Assembly (NCBI RefSeq): GCF_015210005.1
Contig: NZ_MU158697.1
Span: 248,001-312,000, forward strand
DNA length: 64,000 bases
Direction: 5' to 3'
Origin: Sphingobacterium hungaricum
Lineage (GTDB): Bacteria; Bacteroidota; Bacteroidia; Sphingobacteriales; Sphingobacteriaceae
Both the position numbers and the translations under genes were made by a program. Numbering within the stretch: the stretch's first letter is position 1; the number at the start of each line of letters is the position of its first letter. The notes beneath the pieces were generated by a model that was given only the letters and a program-made list of their open reading frames with translations, made no database searches and was not told where the DNA came from. Positions 44,628-53,869 of this stretch are shown here, one piece after another.

Positions 44628-46301
44628 TTACTTTGAGAATCTAAAATTTGAAAAGTAATACACCATATCAGCTGGAGGGCTAAACGTCAATGAGGGTTCC
44701 CCGCCAATATTAATGACAAAGACTCTATTATGTCTGCTTTCCATTGAAGATAGATCGACGGTTACATCAGTCCATTTCTCCAAATTCTGATCACTGATTT
44801 TGTAATCATTAGCATTCGCGCTCCATACTTCTTGTCCAAATGAACTTTCGTTCGTAAATGCCCAGAGGTAATTCATGAAACGAGGCCATAATCTTTGGTA
44901 AGGTGCGTACACTCCACTATATGTAGACAGTGCTGGCATATATACCTTAAATTTCATGTACCTATATTCAGGAATATTAAAACGGTATTCTTTTGGAATA
45001 ACAAAGACGAAAGAACCATTTTTTCCTTTCATGGTTGCTTTGATTGGGTTAATGATGTTTGTTCCTGCCGGATAAGTAGTCGCAGGATTCACAAGGTCCA
45101 ATGCCCAACCGGTCGCATCTTGAATTTTTCCGTCTAAGAAGAAATTCATTGGAATAATAGATTCATTCGGAGTCGTGACCCATTCTATAATTCCATCTTT
45201 ATCAAATGGCTTCAACAAATGATCTATCCCCATGGAATTAGGTGCATATTTAATTTTTTTGATAATGCCCAAATTCAATAGATCGATCATGGTCTGTGCA
45301 TTGGCATTCGAAATCGGAGAAACCTTCCGGATAAAAGGCAAATAATCGCCACCGCCTATTGTCTTGACAATTCCATTTCTATTATAATTCATTGTCGTTA
45401 AATCAAACACATCGCCGCCGGTTAAATCAAGCTCTTCCACATTTGGAAAGTAGAATAAATCTTGAAGCGTGTTGGTGTGGACTGGAAAAACTAATTTCCT
45501 GAAAGATGAAACGCCAGCAGCTGTAAATTCCGTAACGCCATTTGCAGCAAGAATATCTCTTTCTACAGGATTAAAAGTAGACGAACTCGTTGGCATATTG
45601 ATGGTCAAAGGAGTCACCAATTGAACCGAATCCAAAATGGCTTTGCCGTTTATTTTTGGAACGATATTGTATTTTAAATCAATCTTAAAGGATTGTCCAG
45701 CATTTAAGTTCGCAGCAAAAATCCTAGGATTAAGGCCTTGATGTCCTTCTATTTTTGTTCCGTTTTTGTCCGTGTATTCATAATCTAAACTTTTATAATC
45801 TAAAAGGATAGAAGTCAACGAACTTGTCCAGTCGATAACAGCTGCGTTAGGCGAAGTCAAAATCCGTGGATTTGCCACTACAAGGTTTGCCACATCTCCG
45901 GCAGTAAATGGAATAACCGCAATTTGTTGCGGAACAGACTTATTATCATACTCATCGACTGTATAGACTTTGATGCGGTACAATTTGGGCTGATCCAAAT
46001 CGGTAACATTGATCCAGGATACCAACGAATCAATAACAATCTGTTTGCCATCATATTCTACGACAGTTTTGGACGATTTACCCATCGATATTTGACTGGA
46101 TGGAATCCGACCAACTTTCATTAAATCGAGCTCGACTCTTTCATAACCGATTTTACTGACGATCGTATCGTATTTAGCTGGATAAATGATTTCTTCTGAA
46201 TAAGGCTCAATGTTTTCATACATTCCCTTGCAGGAGCCTACTAGGCTTAGGATACCTAAGAAGAATAGGTAGCTTGCAAAGTGTTTAGATCTATTTTTCA
46301 T
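44628..46301 (-). CDS. DUF4998 surface lipoprotein of the third SusCD operon
   Basis: 557 aa. Lipobox LVGSC (Cys about residue 24). N-terminal DUF4998-type domain (about 25-130: PAKYDTIVSKIGYERVELDL, ESYRIKVYTVDEYDN-like strands), a second beta-sandwich (about 135-235), a leucine-rich or hinge-like middle (FRKLVFPVHTNTLQDLFYFP) and a C-terminal jelly-roll-like part (about 380-557: FVFVIPKEYRFNIPEYRYMKF, VFVINIGGEPSLTF). These lipoproteins follow SusD in many loci and are candidates for surface glycan binding. Last gene of the operon. Glycan ligand unknown. Confidence 0.8.
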   Translation of the reverse strand: MKNRSKHFASYLFFLGILSLVGSCKGMYENIEPYSEEIIYPAKYDTIVSKIGYERVELDLMKVGRIPSSQISMGKSSKTVVEYDGKQIVIDSLVSWINVTDLDQPKLYRIKVYTVDEYDNKSVPQQIAVIPFTAGDVANLVVANPRILTSPNAAVIDWTSSLTSILLDYKSLDYEYTDKNGTKIEGHQGLNPRIFAANLNAGQSFKIDLKYNIVPKINGKAILDSVQLVTPLTINMPTSSSTFNPVERDILAANGVTEFTAAGVSSFRKLVFPVHTNTLQDLFYFPNVEELDLTGGDVFDLTTMNYNRNGIVKTIGGGDYLPFIRKVSPISNANAQTMIDLLNLGIIKKIKYAPNSMGIDHLLKPFDKDGIIEWVTTPNESIIPMNFFLDGKIQDATGWALDLVNPATTYPAGTNIINPIKATMKGKNGSFVFVIPKEYRFNIPEYRYMKFKVYMPALSTYSGVYAPYQRLWPRFMNYLWAFTNESSFGQEVWSANANDYKISDQNLEKWTDVTVDLSSMESRHNRVFVINIGGEPSLTFSPPADMVYYFSNFRFSK

Positions 46302-46310
46302 ACGTGAAAA

Positions 46311-47585
46311 TTAATTTCTTTTTTTACCATAAAGGGTGATTTCCGAAAGGCAATTCCCATCTTCCAATGTGTAATTCCCATTAAAACTTTTGATGGCTTC
46401 ATACCTGAACCAACGAGTTGGCTTCGTGTAAGCAGGCTCATCGGGATACATGTACGCCATGTCGCCAGCTTCTCCTTTTTTCACAAACTCCAATTCACTT
46501 AGTCCTTCAGGAACAAGAATTTTGCTCTGTGACACAAATTCCCAAGAACTTGTCGCATCATCCCAGATGTACATATTATACAGGCCTACATTTTCATTTC
46601 GGTAAAACTGACCCCGAGAAATATTTGCCAAACCACCAGAATGCCTTTGGACAGTAATGATCCTGCTTAGCTCATAATAACCGCCTAGATCAATGATAAA
46701 ATTCCACGGCATATTCCCATCGGCAGTTCTACCGGTCTTTCCTCTACTATTGGTGTGCATAAAATTCAAGTTATCGCCACGGTCAATAATATCATCGATC
46801 ACATAGCGATTTCGCCCTTCGTATCCATTTCCAAATACCATAGGAACTCCACCTATCGAATCATTCGCATTCGGTAAGACCCATTGAGCCTTTTCAATTT
46901 TATTATCCTCAAACAAAGAGATAGAACCTTTATCCAGCGTTTCGGTTATGTTTCCATAAATGTCTTCGACACGGATTTTTACAGCCACCTTTTCTGTCGG
47001 CGGCAAGAAAAGATCGTTGATAAAGCGGCGATCTTTTTCCAGATTGGATGAAAAAACAGAAGTTAATGTCCGAGACGCACCATCTTGATTAAAGGTGAAA
47101 TCAACATACACGTTGATGTTTTGCTTTAATTCATTTTCCCAATCCAAAAAGAACGAACTAAAACCAGGTTTCACTTCCATGGAATTAGCCACTCGGCTGA
47201 ATGCGGGTTCTAATGGCGTAACTTTGACATCCAGCGCTTCGGACTTATTTCCAGCACGATCGACCGCATATAACTGGATAGTATATTCATCTGTGCTAGG
47301 GAAACCATAGACATCCAAAGAATCCACAAAATAGGATGCGGCGAACGTAAAAGATTTTCCATTCTTGCTTGTATAAATAGCTTCAACGCTCATCAAGTCC
47401 TCATCGGGAGGAAGGGTGTAATAGAACCTAGCTCCACCAAAAAGAGGCTTGTAATTCTTTAGCGTTACCTTTCCAGGAGCCGAGCCATCGCCGCTATTGG
47501 GTTTAAAGCGCTCTCCTTCTTTACAGGAGAAAGCCAGCAGCAAAACGAAGGTGATGTATAAAAGATTAAATTTCTTACTTTTCAT
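46311..47585 (-). CDS. DUF4959/DUF5126/DUF5000 surface lipoprotein of the third SusCD operon
   Basis: 424 aa. Lipobox LLAFSC (Cys about residue 21). Order: DUF4959-like Ig domain (about 25-125: GGARFYYTLPPDEDLMSVEA, YTIQLYAVDRAGNKSEALD), DUF5126-like domain (about 130-230: GFSSFFLDWENELKQNINVY, ETLDKGSISLFEDNK), and a C-terminal DUF5000/F5-8-type discoidin-like domain (about 235-424: MPWNFIIDLGGYYELSRIIT). The set is typical of surface binding proteins placed after SusD. It lies 33 nt after susD and 9 nt before the DUF4998 gene. Confidence 0.85.
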   Translation of the reverse strand: MKSKKFNLLYITFVLLLAFSCKEGERFKPNSGDGSAPGKVTLKNYKPLFGGARFYYTLPPDEDLMSVEAIYTSKNGKSFTFAASYFVDSLDVYGFPSTDEYTIQLYAVDRAGNKSEALDVKVTPLEPAFSRVANSMEVKPGFSSFFLDWENELKQNINVYVDFTFNQDGASRTLTSVFSSNLEKDRRFINDLFLPPTEKVAVKIRVEDIYGNITETLDKGSISLFEDNKIEKAQWVLPNANDSIGGVPMVFGNGYEGRNRYVIDDIIDRGDNLNFMHTNSRGKTGRTADGNMPWNFIIDLGGYYELSRIITVQRHSGGLANISRGQFYRNENVGLYNMYIWDDATSSWEFVSQSKILVPEGLSELEFVKKGEAGDMAYMYPDEPAYTKPTRWFRYEAIKSFNGNYTLEDGNCLSEITLYGKKRN

Positions 47586-47618
47586 AATTTCTAAATTAAA
47601 TTTTGCTCAGTTTATCGA

Positions 47619-49574
47619 TTACCAACCTGGATTTTGAATGAGCTGACCATTCGTATTCATCTCATTTAAATCTATTGGCCACAAACAATCCGTAATCGTG
47701 AATCTTCTTTCTTGTTTAACTTCAAGCACAAAGAATGTCGAAGCAGTCGTCCCTGCATGCGTCCATCCCCAAACTGGTGAAGAGAAAGAAGAAGGAGCTC
47801 TTTTATGGCGCCACATGTCCCAGAAATGGATTCCTTCAAAAGCAAACTCAATACCTCTTTCCTGTAGGATAATATCTCTTAAGCCTTCTTTCGTAGTATG
47901 TTTTCCAACTGTTCGTGCTAATGAAGGGTCAGCCCAAACTTGTTCTACATTTGGAATTCCCGCTCTCGAACGCACCTTGTTGATTTCAGCATACACCTGT
48001 TGCGAAGGTCCCGAATATTCGTTCAACGCTTCGGCTTTCATCAGGTATAGATCAGCCATCCGGATAATTGGATAAGGGAACTTAATTGTCCGTTGCCATG
48101 CTCCAGATTGTGATTCAGGATGAACAAATTTTTGTGTGCCTATTCCAGTTGCTAGGAAATCGGTCGTATGTTGCGAAGAATTGTATCCGCCATGTGAATT
48201 TCCAAACATCATGGTATTGATCCGCACAGCATGGCCACGCCAATACCCTGCGGTAATTCCTAGGTTAGCATAAAATCTAGGCTCTCGGTTCATGTACAGT
48301 TTAATAGTTTCAGCTCCCGGTTGCATATAGCCATTCCAATGTGGATAGTTGGGCTCTAAAACTCCTGGCGTACGAATGATTTCATGTTTGTTGTTGATGT
48401 CGTAAGTTTGGTCTTCATCAATCGGCAAACCATTCTCCGTATAATACCGCTCGGCCATTTGATAGGTTGCCGCCATCCATTGCCAAGAAAAAGTAGCTGT
48501 ATTCACAACACCATCGCCATAACCTTCTGGCAAACGAATATTCGCCGAATGCGCAAACTCGCCTTGTTCATAATAATTTATATTCGAATTTCCCCAAACC
48601 AACTCTCTGTTCCAAGGATCTACAATCAGCATTCTTAAATTATAGAGCGTTTTCATGCGCTCCTCATTCGCCGTAAATGCTGGTCTGTCATAGATAAACG
48701 GTTCTCTATCGAATTGATATAAACCCAACCCATTAGCTTCACATAGCTGAATGGATTCATTCAAAGCATCGATTGCCGCTTTCCATTTCTCATTATCTGG
48801 CGTTAATGAGAAGAACGGCTCTCCATCCTTATCCATGAAATCTCCAAAATATTCTCTGTTTCCATTGAAAAATGGGCTAGCACGGAAAAATAGCACACGG
48901 GCTTTGATTGCTTTCGCAGCAACTTGGTCTATCTGCCCTAAATTATTTGACGTTGCTCTTTCCGTCAGGGTAGGAATAGCCTCATTCATTAAGCCCAAAA
49001 TGTAGTCAAAACATTCTTCGACCTTTGTTCTAGGCAAGAACAATTCATCTTTCGTTGATTCCGGAGATGCCATTGTTTTTGGAATAACAATTGGGCCATA
49101 ACGCTGCACCAGCAAGAAGGCATAATAGCCTTTCAAGAATTTTACTTGCGATCGCCAATCTGCCTTTTCTACATCCGACATGTCTTTCACATTATCAATA
49201 TTTGCTAGGAACACATCGGCTTGGCGCATGGCTTCGTAAAGAGGTTTTCCCCCTTCAGACCCCGTCCAATAACCGATTTGCGGACTTGTCTGCGACTGCA
49301 ATCCACGCATAATACGGATTGCGCGCAAGTTAGAAACCGTTGTGTTTAAATCTAAACGACCAATCCACTCATCCCCTAAAGTCCACGAGGATACGTGCGT
49401 GCGTTCATCATTCGGCAGGTAACTATATACTTTTGCCAATGCATTAAATGCGTCGATCTTCAGGTTGAAAATGTCTTCTAATTTTAAGGTGTTATCTGGA
49501 ACAACATCTAGATACTTGGTACAAGAACCTAGGGTTAACATTGTTGCCAGAAGGACATATTTTATAGCTTTCAT
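47619..49574 (-). CDS. SusD/RagB family outer-membrane nutrient-binding lipoprotein
   Basis: 651 aa. Lipobox LTLGSC (Cys about residue 19), then TKYLDVVPDNTLKLEDIF. SusD features: YEAMRQADVFLANIDNV, QVKFLKGYYAFLLVQRYGPI, AAKAIKARVLFFRASPFFN, IIRMADLYLMKAEALNEYSG, LQERGIEFAFEGIHFWDMWR and LIQNPGW at the end. It pairs with SusC encoded 18 nt upstream. Ligand unknown. Confidence 0.95.
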   Translation of the reverse strand: MKAIKYVLLATMLTLGSCTKYLDVVPDNTLKLEDIFNLKIDAFNALAKVYSYLPNDERTHVSSWTLGDEWIGRLDLNTTVSNLRAIRIMRGLQSQTSPQIGYWTGSEGGKPLYEAMRQADVFLANIDNVKDMSDVEKADWRSQVKFLKGYYAFLLVQRYGPIVIPKTMASPESTKDELFLPRTKVEECFDYILGLMNEAIPTLTERATSNNLGQIDQVAAKAIKARVLFFRASPFFNGNREYFGDFMDKDGEPFFSLTPDNEKWKAAIDALNESIQLCEANGLGLYQFDREPFIYDRPAFTANEERMKTLYNLRMLIVDPWNRELVWGNSNINYYEQGEFAHSANIRLPEGYGDGVVNTATFSWQWMAATYQMAERYYTENGLPIDEDQTYDINNKHEIIRTPGVLEPNYPHWNGYMQPGAETIKLYMNREPRFYANLGITAGYWRGHAVRINTMMFGNSHGGYNSSQHTTDFLATGIGTQKFVHPESQSGAWQRTIKFPYPIIRMADLYLMKAEALNEYSGPSQQVYAEINKVRSRAGIPNVEQVWADPSLARTVGKHTTKEGLRDIILQERGIEFAFEGIHFWDMWRHKRAPSSFSSPVWGWTHAGTTASTFFVLEVKQERRFTITDCLWPIDLNEMNTNGQLIQNPGW

Positions 49575-49592
49575 ATTTTTGGTTCTTTTGTA

Positions 49593-52500
49593 TTAATAAA
49601 CTAATTGAATACCTACGTTAAATCTTTTGTTCGGAGGGTAGCCTAACCCATTTCTTCCGACTTCAGGATCCCAAAGCTTAAATGGACTGAAGACGTGCAG
49701 ATTTTCTGAACTGAAGTAGATGCGGCTTCCCGGATTTAAACCTATTCGTTTAAGCGTTTTTGGGCTGAATCCTAATTCCAAAGATTTTAAGCGCAAGAAG
49801 GAAGCATCTCTTAACCACCAAGAAGATTGTTGAGTATTGTTGTTGACTGGCTCTGTAGATAGCCTTGGCCAGAATGCATGGATGTTTGGATTTGTCTCGC
49901 TCCAGTAATCTTCAGCAATAATGGATAGTGCGTTTCTTCTTCCTGCGAAAGGTGCGATACCGTAGGATCCTGTTGACTGATTTGATTCGTTAGTGGCATT
50001 GATGAAGAAAGAGACATTCTTGTTTCCTTGAAAGAAAAAGGATAAGTCAAAGCTTTTGTAACCAACAGACATCCCAAATCCATATTGGATCTCAGGTACG
50101 GTAGGATAACCCATTGGGATGCGGTCATTGTTATTGATCACGCCATCTCCATTGATGTCTTTGTATTTTATATCACCTGCCATGTACTCGCCGAAATCCT
50201 GAACTGGAGAATTCTTGATTTCATGCTCATCCACAAAAAGACGCTCGGCAACCAATCCCCATTGCTGATTGATGTTCTGGCCTTGTCTTTTTAGGTAAGC
50301 ATCTGGATAATCGCGCTCATCCAATTCTAACAATTTATTAACTGCATAGGTAAAGTTTGCACGGCCTGAAATCCAAAGGTTATCGCCAAAAGAGCGCTGA
50401 TAATCAAGAGATCCATCAAAGCCCTGAGAGCTTACTTTACCTACGTTGCCGCTTACGCTTGCTTCCAGACCAGCTGATGCTGGAAAGTTTTCGCGGTTCA
50501 TGTAGATTTTGCTACGAATATCTTTAAAGAAATCTCCGGTGAATTTTAAGGATTCGTTCATGAAATTCATTTCCAATCCTAAATTCCATTTTTCTGATTG
50601 TTCCCAAGTAATATCTGGGTTCGCATAACGGTTTACAGTATATCCGTTATAGGAATTCATGAAACTTGTTCCCCAACGGTAAGCACCGCCACCCATGGCG
50701 ATGTCAGAAAGATAAAAGAACCTTCCTCCACGATTAGATATCGCATCATTACCAACTAATCCCCATGTTCCTCTTACTTTAAAGGTGCTGATGGCAGATT
50801 CGAAAGGTTCCCAGAACTTCTCATTCGAGATCATCCAGCTCGCACCGAATGATGGGAAGAAACCATACCTTCTTTCTCCGGTAAATTTTTCCGAACCATT
50901 AAATCCGTAAGCGGTCTCGAAGAAATACCGGTTATCGTAATCATAAGTCAAACGACCTGAATTACCCATATTCCGCTCAGGCAAGGTTTCGTAAATCGAG
51001 GAGCTATTTCCAGAGGTCAGCAATTTTTCTTCCATCATCCCTACAGTCATTGCACCGATGGTATGCGAACCGAAGGTTCTGCTCCAGTTTAACCGTGCTT
51101 CGAAATAATAATGTCCATCCGCATCTCTTCCAGGATCGACATCACCCAAATAGGCTTGCCCAGTCGTTGGATTTAATGGATAAAGCGTGTATGCACCTGT
51201 AATCTGGTTGTATGATTCTAAATCATAGAAAAATGGATTGTAGCTACGTGTGCTCGAATATCTGCTCCAAGTACTTACCGAAGCTTTACCCTGAATTTTT
51301 AATCCTTCGGTGATAAATGCTAAATCTTGCGATAAGGTTGCTTGAGCGACGATGCTGCTTTCATTACGATCCTCGTAGCCGCGCACCATTTCTGCATACG
51401 GATTTGCTTTTAGCGAGCCAGCAACATAGCTATTTCCGAAAAGGATATGATCTGTAAACTCGTTGGCAGGATCAGGACGGTATACGGCAGGAAAATCTAC
51501 CGGATTGCTGTTCATGATCATGCGGAAAATATTGCTTGCCGATTGGTATGGGCCTGTATAGCGGTCGAACCTTCCTTGGATCCGCGTATCTAATGTAGTC
51601 GTCTTGGTTAATTTTAAGATCACATTTGAGCGGATAAACAAGCGATTGATATCGATGTTATTGTTGAAATTATTTTTATTATCTACTTTCAGCAATCCAG
51701 TTTCTTTGTCAAAGCCTGTAGACACATAATAGGTCGCCACTTGGCCACCGCCTGATAAATTCACATTGGCTTTGGTATTTGTTGTTGAGGTTTTGAATAG
51801 AGTATTGAACCAATCCACATTTGGAAAAATCATTGGGTCTTCCCCGTTAATTGTTGACTGGATTTTTTGTTCTGAATAGTATGAGCCCAATACCGGGTCG
51901 CGGGTAATGCGTGCTTGGTTATACAAGCGCATGTAATCGATTCCGTTGACCATGTCAATGCGCTTTGTTGGTGTTGCGGTATTCACATCCACACGTGCAT
52001 TCATGCGTACAGGGCCTTCTTTACCGGCCTTGGTCGTAATCATAATGATCCCATTCGCTCCGCGCGCACCATACAAAACCGTCGCCGATGCATCTTTCAG
52101 GATGGAAAAGCTTTCGATATCATCTGGTTGCAATCTGGATAGATTTTCTGTCGTGGATTCAAACCCGTCGATCAATATCAAAGGAGAGGTCTGGTAACCG
52201 AAAGTCGTTACTCCACGGATAAAGAACTGCGCATTGTCTGCTCCGGGTTCTCCAGAGGTCTGGTAAGAAATTACGCCTGGAATCCGCCCTGCGAATGATC
52301 CTGTCAGGTTGGACGAAGGGATCCGCAAATCTGAAGCTTTCACTGTTGTAATTGCCCCGACAACAGATGCTTTCTTTTGCGTTCCGAACGCGACTACCGT
52401 AACTTCATCGATATCGCTGCCATCTTCATACATCGTTATTTCTAAGATGTTGCGCGCATCGACAACCTGCGTAATGGGTTTCATTCCAACAGAAGTAAAG

Positions 52501-52715
52501 GTCAGGCTATCGCCAACATTGGCCATAATGCCAAACTCACCATTTGCATTGGTCGAAGTGGCGGGAACTTTGTTCTTTAAAATACTTGCTCCTTGAATAA
52601 ATTCGCCATTGGCGGCGTTCTTAACTACCCCAGTGATCTGTCGCTGAGAAAAGGCGAGCATCGGGACGAACAGACAAAGCATAATAAACAACAACTTTTC
52701 TTTAGGTCTTTCCAT
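49593..52715 (-). CDS. SusC/RagA family TonB-linked outer-membrane transporter
   Basis: 1040 aa. Signal peptide (to about LAFSQ), carboxypeptidase-regulatory-like domain about 26-105 (RQITGVVKNAANGEFIQGAS), TonB-box region DIDEVTVVAFGTQKKASVVG, plug (GSFAGRIPGVISYQTSGEPG, ILKDASATVLYGARGANGII) and barrel ending KRFNVGIQLVY. First gene of the third Sus locus; its promoter carries TTG-N19-TATCTTTA. No glycoside hydrolase gene is in the operon, so enzymes must be elsewhere or the ligand is small. Confidence 0.96.
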   Translation of the reverse strand: MERPKEKLLFIMLCLFVPMLAFSQRQITGVVKNAANGEFIQGASILKNKVPATSTNANGEFGIMANVGDSLTFTSVGMKPITQVVDARNILEITMYEDGSDIDEVTVVAFGTQKKASVVGAITTVKASDLRIPSSNLTGSFAGRIPGVISYQTSGEPGADNAQFFIRGVTTFGYQTSPLILIDGFESTTENLSRLQPDDIESFSILKDASATVLYGARGANGIIMITTKAGKEGPVRMNARVDVNTATPTKRIDMVNGIDYMRLYNQARITRDPVLGSYYSEQKIQSTINGEDPMIFPNVDWFNTLFKTSTTNTKANVNLSGGGQVATYYVSTGFDKETGLLKVDNKNNFNNNIDINRLFIRSNVILKLTKTTTLDTRIQGRFDRYTGPYQSASNIFRMIMNSNPVDFPAVYRPDPANEFTDHILFGNSYVAGSLKANPYAEMVRGYEDRNESSIVAQATLSQDLAFITEGLKIQGKASVSTWSRYSSTRSYNPFFYDLESYNQITGAYTLYPLNPTTGQAYLGDVDPGRDADGHYYFEARLNWSRTFGSHTIGAMTVGMMEEKLLTSGNSSSIYETLPERNMGNSGRLTYDYDNRYFFETAYGFNGSEKFTGERRYGFFPSFGASWMISNEKFWEPFESAISTFKVRGTWGLVGNDAISNRGGRFFYLSDIAMGGGAYRWGTSFMNSYNGYTVNRYANPDITWEQSEKWNLGLEMNFMNESLKFTGDFFKDIRSKIYMNRENFPASAGLEASVSGNVGKVSSQGFDGSLDYQRSFGDNLWISGRANFTYAVNKLLELDERDYPDAYLKRQGQNINQQWGLVAERLFVDEHEIKNSPVQDFGEYMAGDIKYKDINGDGVINNNDRIPMGYPTVPEIQYGFGMSVGYKSFDLSFFFQGNKNVSFFINATNESNQSTGSYGIAPFAGRRNALSIIAEDYWSETNPNIHAFWPRLSTEPVNNNTQQSSWWLRDASFLRLKSLELGFSPKTLKRIGLNPGSRIYFSSENLHVFSPFKLWDPEVGRNGLGYPPNKRFNVGIQLVY

Positions 52716-52771
52716 AAGAATTGGATTTGGTTTAAGGTTATACTGAAAATTGGTTACTTCGGTTATTGCGA

Positions 52772-52801
52772 TAAAGATATATATTCACTATTTATTTTCA
52801 A
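52772..52801 (-). promoter_or_regulatory. Promoter of the third SusCD operon
   Basis: On the minus strand, TTG (complement of 52799-52801), a 19-nt spacer and TATCTTTA (complement of 52772-52779), one mismatch from TAnnTTTG, lie about 57 nt before the susC start. Confidence 0.6.
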
Positions 52802-53157
52802 AATTTATTAGTGGAAAGTAAAAAACGTTATAACATTTGTATCAAAAGGCTTAATCCATTGATTGCCAATTTAATTTTGCTTAATCGGATGATGGAAAAT
52901 GCATGCTTAACACGAAGACATTTATGCCTATTGGGGTATTGCTATATGGTTTTAGTAAATGAATGTTGAGGCTGTATTTTAAGCCTTAAAACAGGACGAA
53001 AATCTCAGAAAAAAGAAGTGCATAATTTTGGTTTTTCGCCTGAAAAATAAGAGGAATTATTTTTCTTTCTGCGAAGCTAAACCATTCCCTTTCCTATTTC
53101 TTAAAAAATTTTGTATATTTTAGCTACTCTTAATTGAATCAATGTAATTCTGATTAT
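52802..53157. other. Intergenic region between SusC and the second two-component system
   Basis: No gene seen. Two TAATTTTG boxes on the plus strand (52872-52879 and 53023-53030) and TATATTTT (about 53115) are candidate -7 elements for the response regulator gene, none with a TTG at 19 nt. A short hairpin AGGCT/AGCCT lies near 52,972-52,987. Confidence 0.4.
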
Positions 53158-53868
53158 ATGATGGTGCAAAAAATTTTATTGGTAGAAGATGAACGCAATG
53201 TGGCTGAGTTTATAGTCCAAGGTCTCGTAGAAGACGGCTATAAGGTGACGCATGTTACTAATTATACTGATGCACTTGCCGTAATCAATAGCGATCGTAT
53301 CGATTTGGTGATTTTAGATGTGCTTCTCCCAGAGGTAAATGGCTTGGAGATTTGCAAGAATTTGAGACAGCTTGGCCACAAAGATTTACCTATCCTGATG
53401 GTTACCGCGTTGGGAAGTCCAGAGAATGTGGTGCTGGGCTTGGATAGCGGGGCAGATGATTATTTATCGAAACCGTTTAAACTGATCGAGCTAAAAGCCC
53501 GCGTACGTTCATTGATCCGGCGGAAAAGTGAAATTGCGAAGCACCTACAAAATCACGAAGAGAAAAAATACCAATACGGTTTTCTGGAATTAAATGATTT
53601 TAAGAAAATAGCCTATTGCGATGGGCAAGAAATGAACCTCACATCGACCGAATACCGCTTGTTGCTGCTCTTTATCCAGACCCCCAATAAAGTATTTCAG
53701 CGCAATGAGCTTTTGGACAAAGTCTGGGGAATCAACTTTGACATTGGCTCTAATGTAGTCGACGTGTACGTCAATTATTTGAGAAAGAAGATTGAGAAAA
53801 TCACCAACAAGAAAGCTATCCATACCGTAATCGGAATGGGCTATGTTTTAAAAATCGACGACAACTAA
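53158..53868 (+). CDS. OmpR-family response regulator
   Basis: 236 aa from ATG 53158 (a second ATG follows at once; the frame is also open to a TTG at 53134). Receiver domain: acidic pair in LLVEDERN, phospho-acceptor Asp54 in VILDVLLP, Thr in LMVTALGS, Lys in YLSKPFKL. The winged-helix domain (about 145-235) reads LTSTEYRLLLLFIQ, ELLDKVWGINFDIGSNVVDV and IHTVIGMGYVL. One nt separates it from the kinase gene. Its probable targets are the three paired boxes after the kinase gene (55224-55312). Confidence 0.94.
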   Translation: MMVQKILLVEDERNVAEFIVQGLVEDGYKVTHVTNYTDALAVINSDRIDLVILDVLLPEVNGLEICKNLRQLGHKDLPILMVTALGSPENVVLGLDSGADDYLSKPFKLIELKARVRSLIRRKSEIAKHLQNHEEKKYQYGFLELNDFKKIAYCDGQEMNLTSTEYRLLLLFIQTPNKVFQRNELLDKVWGINFDIGSNVVDVYVNYLRKKIEKITNKKAIHTVIGMGYVLKIDDN

Positions 53869-53869
53869 T

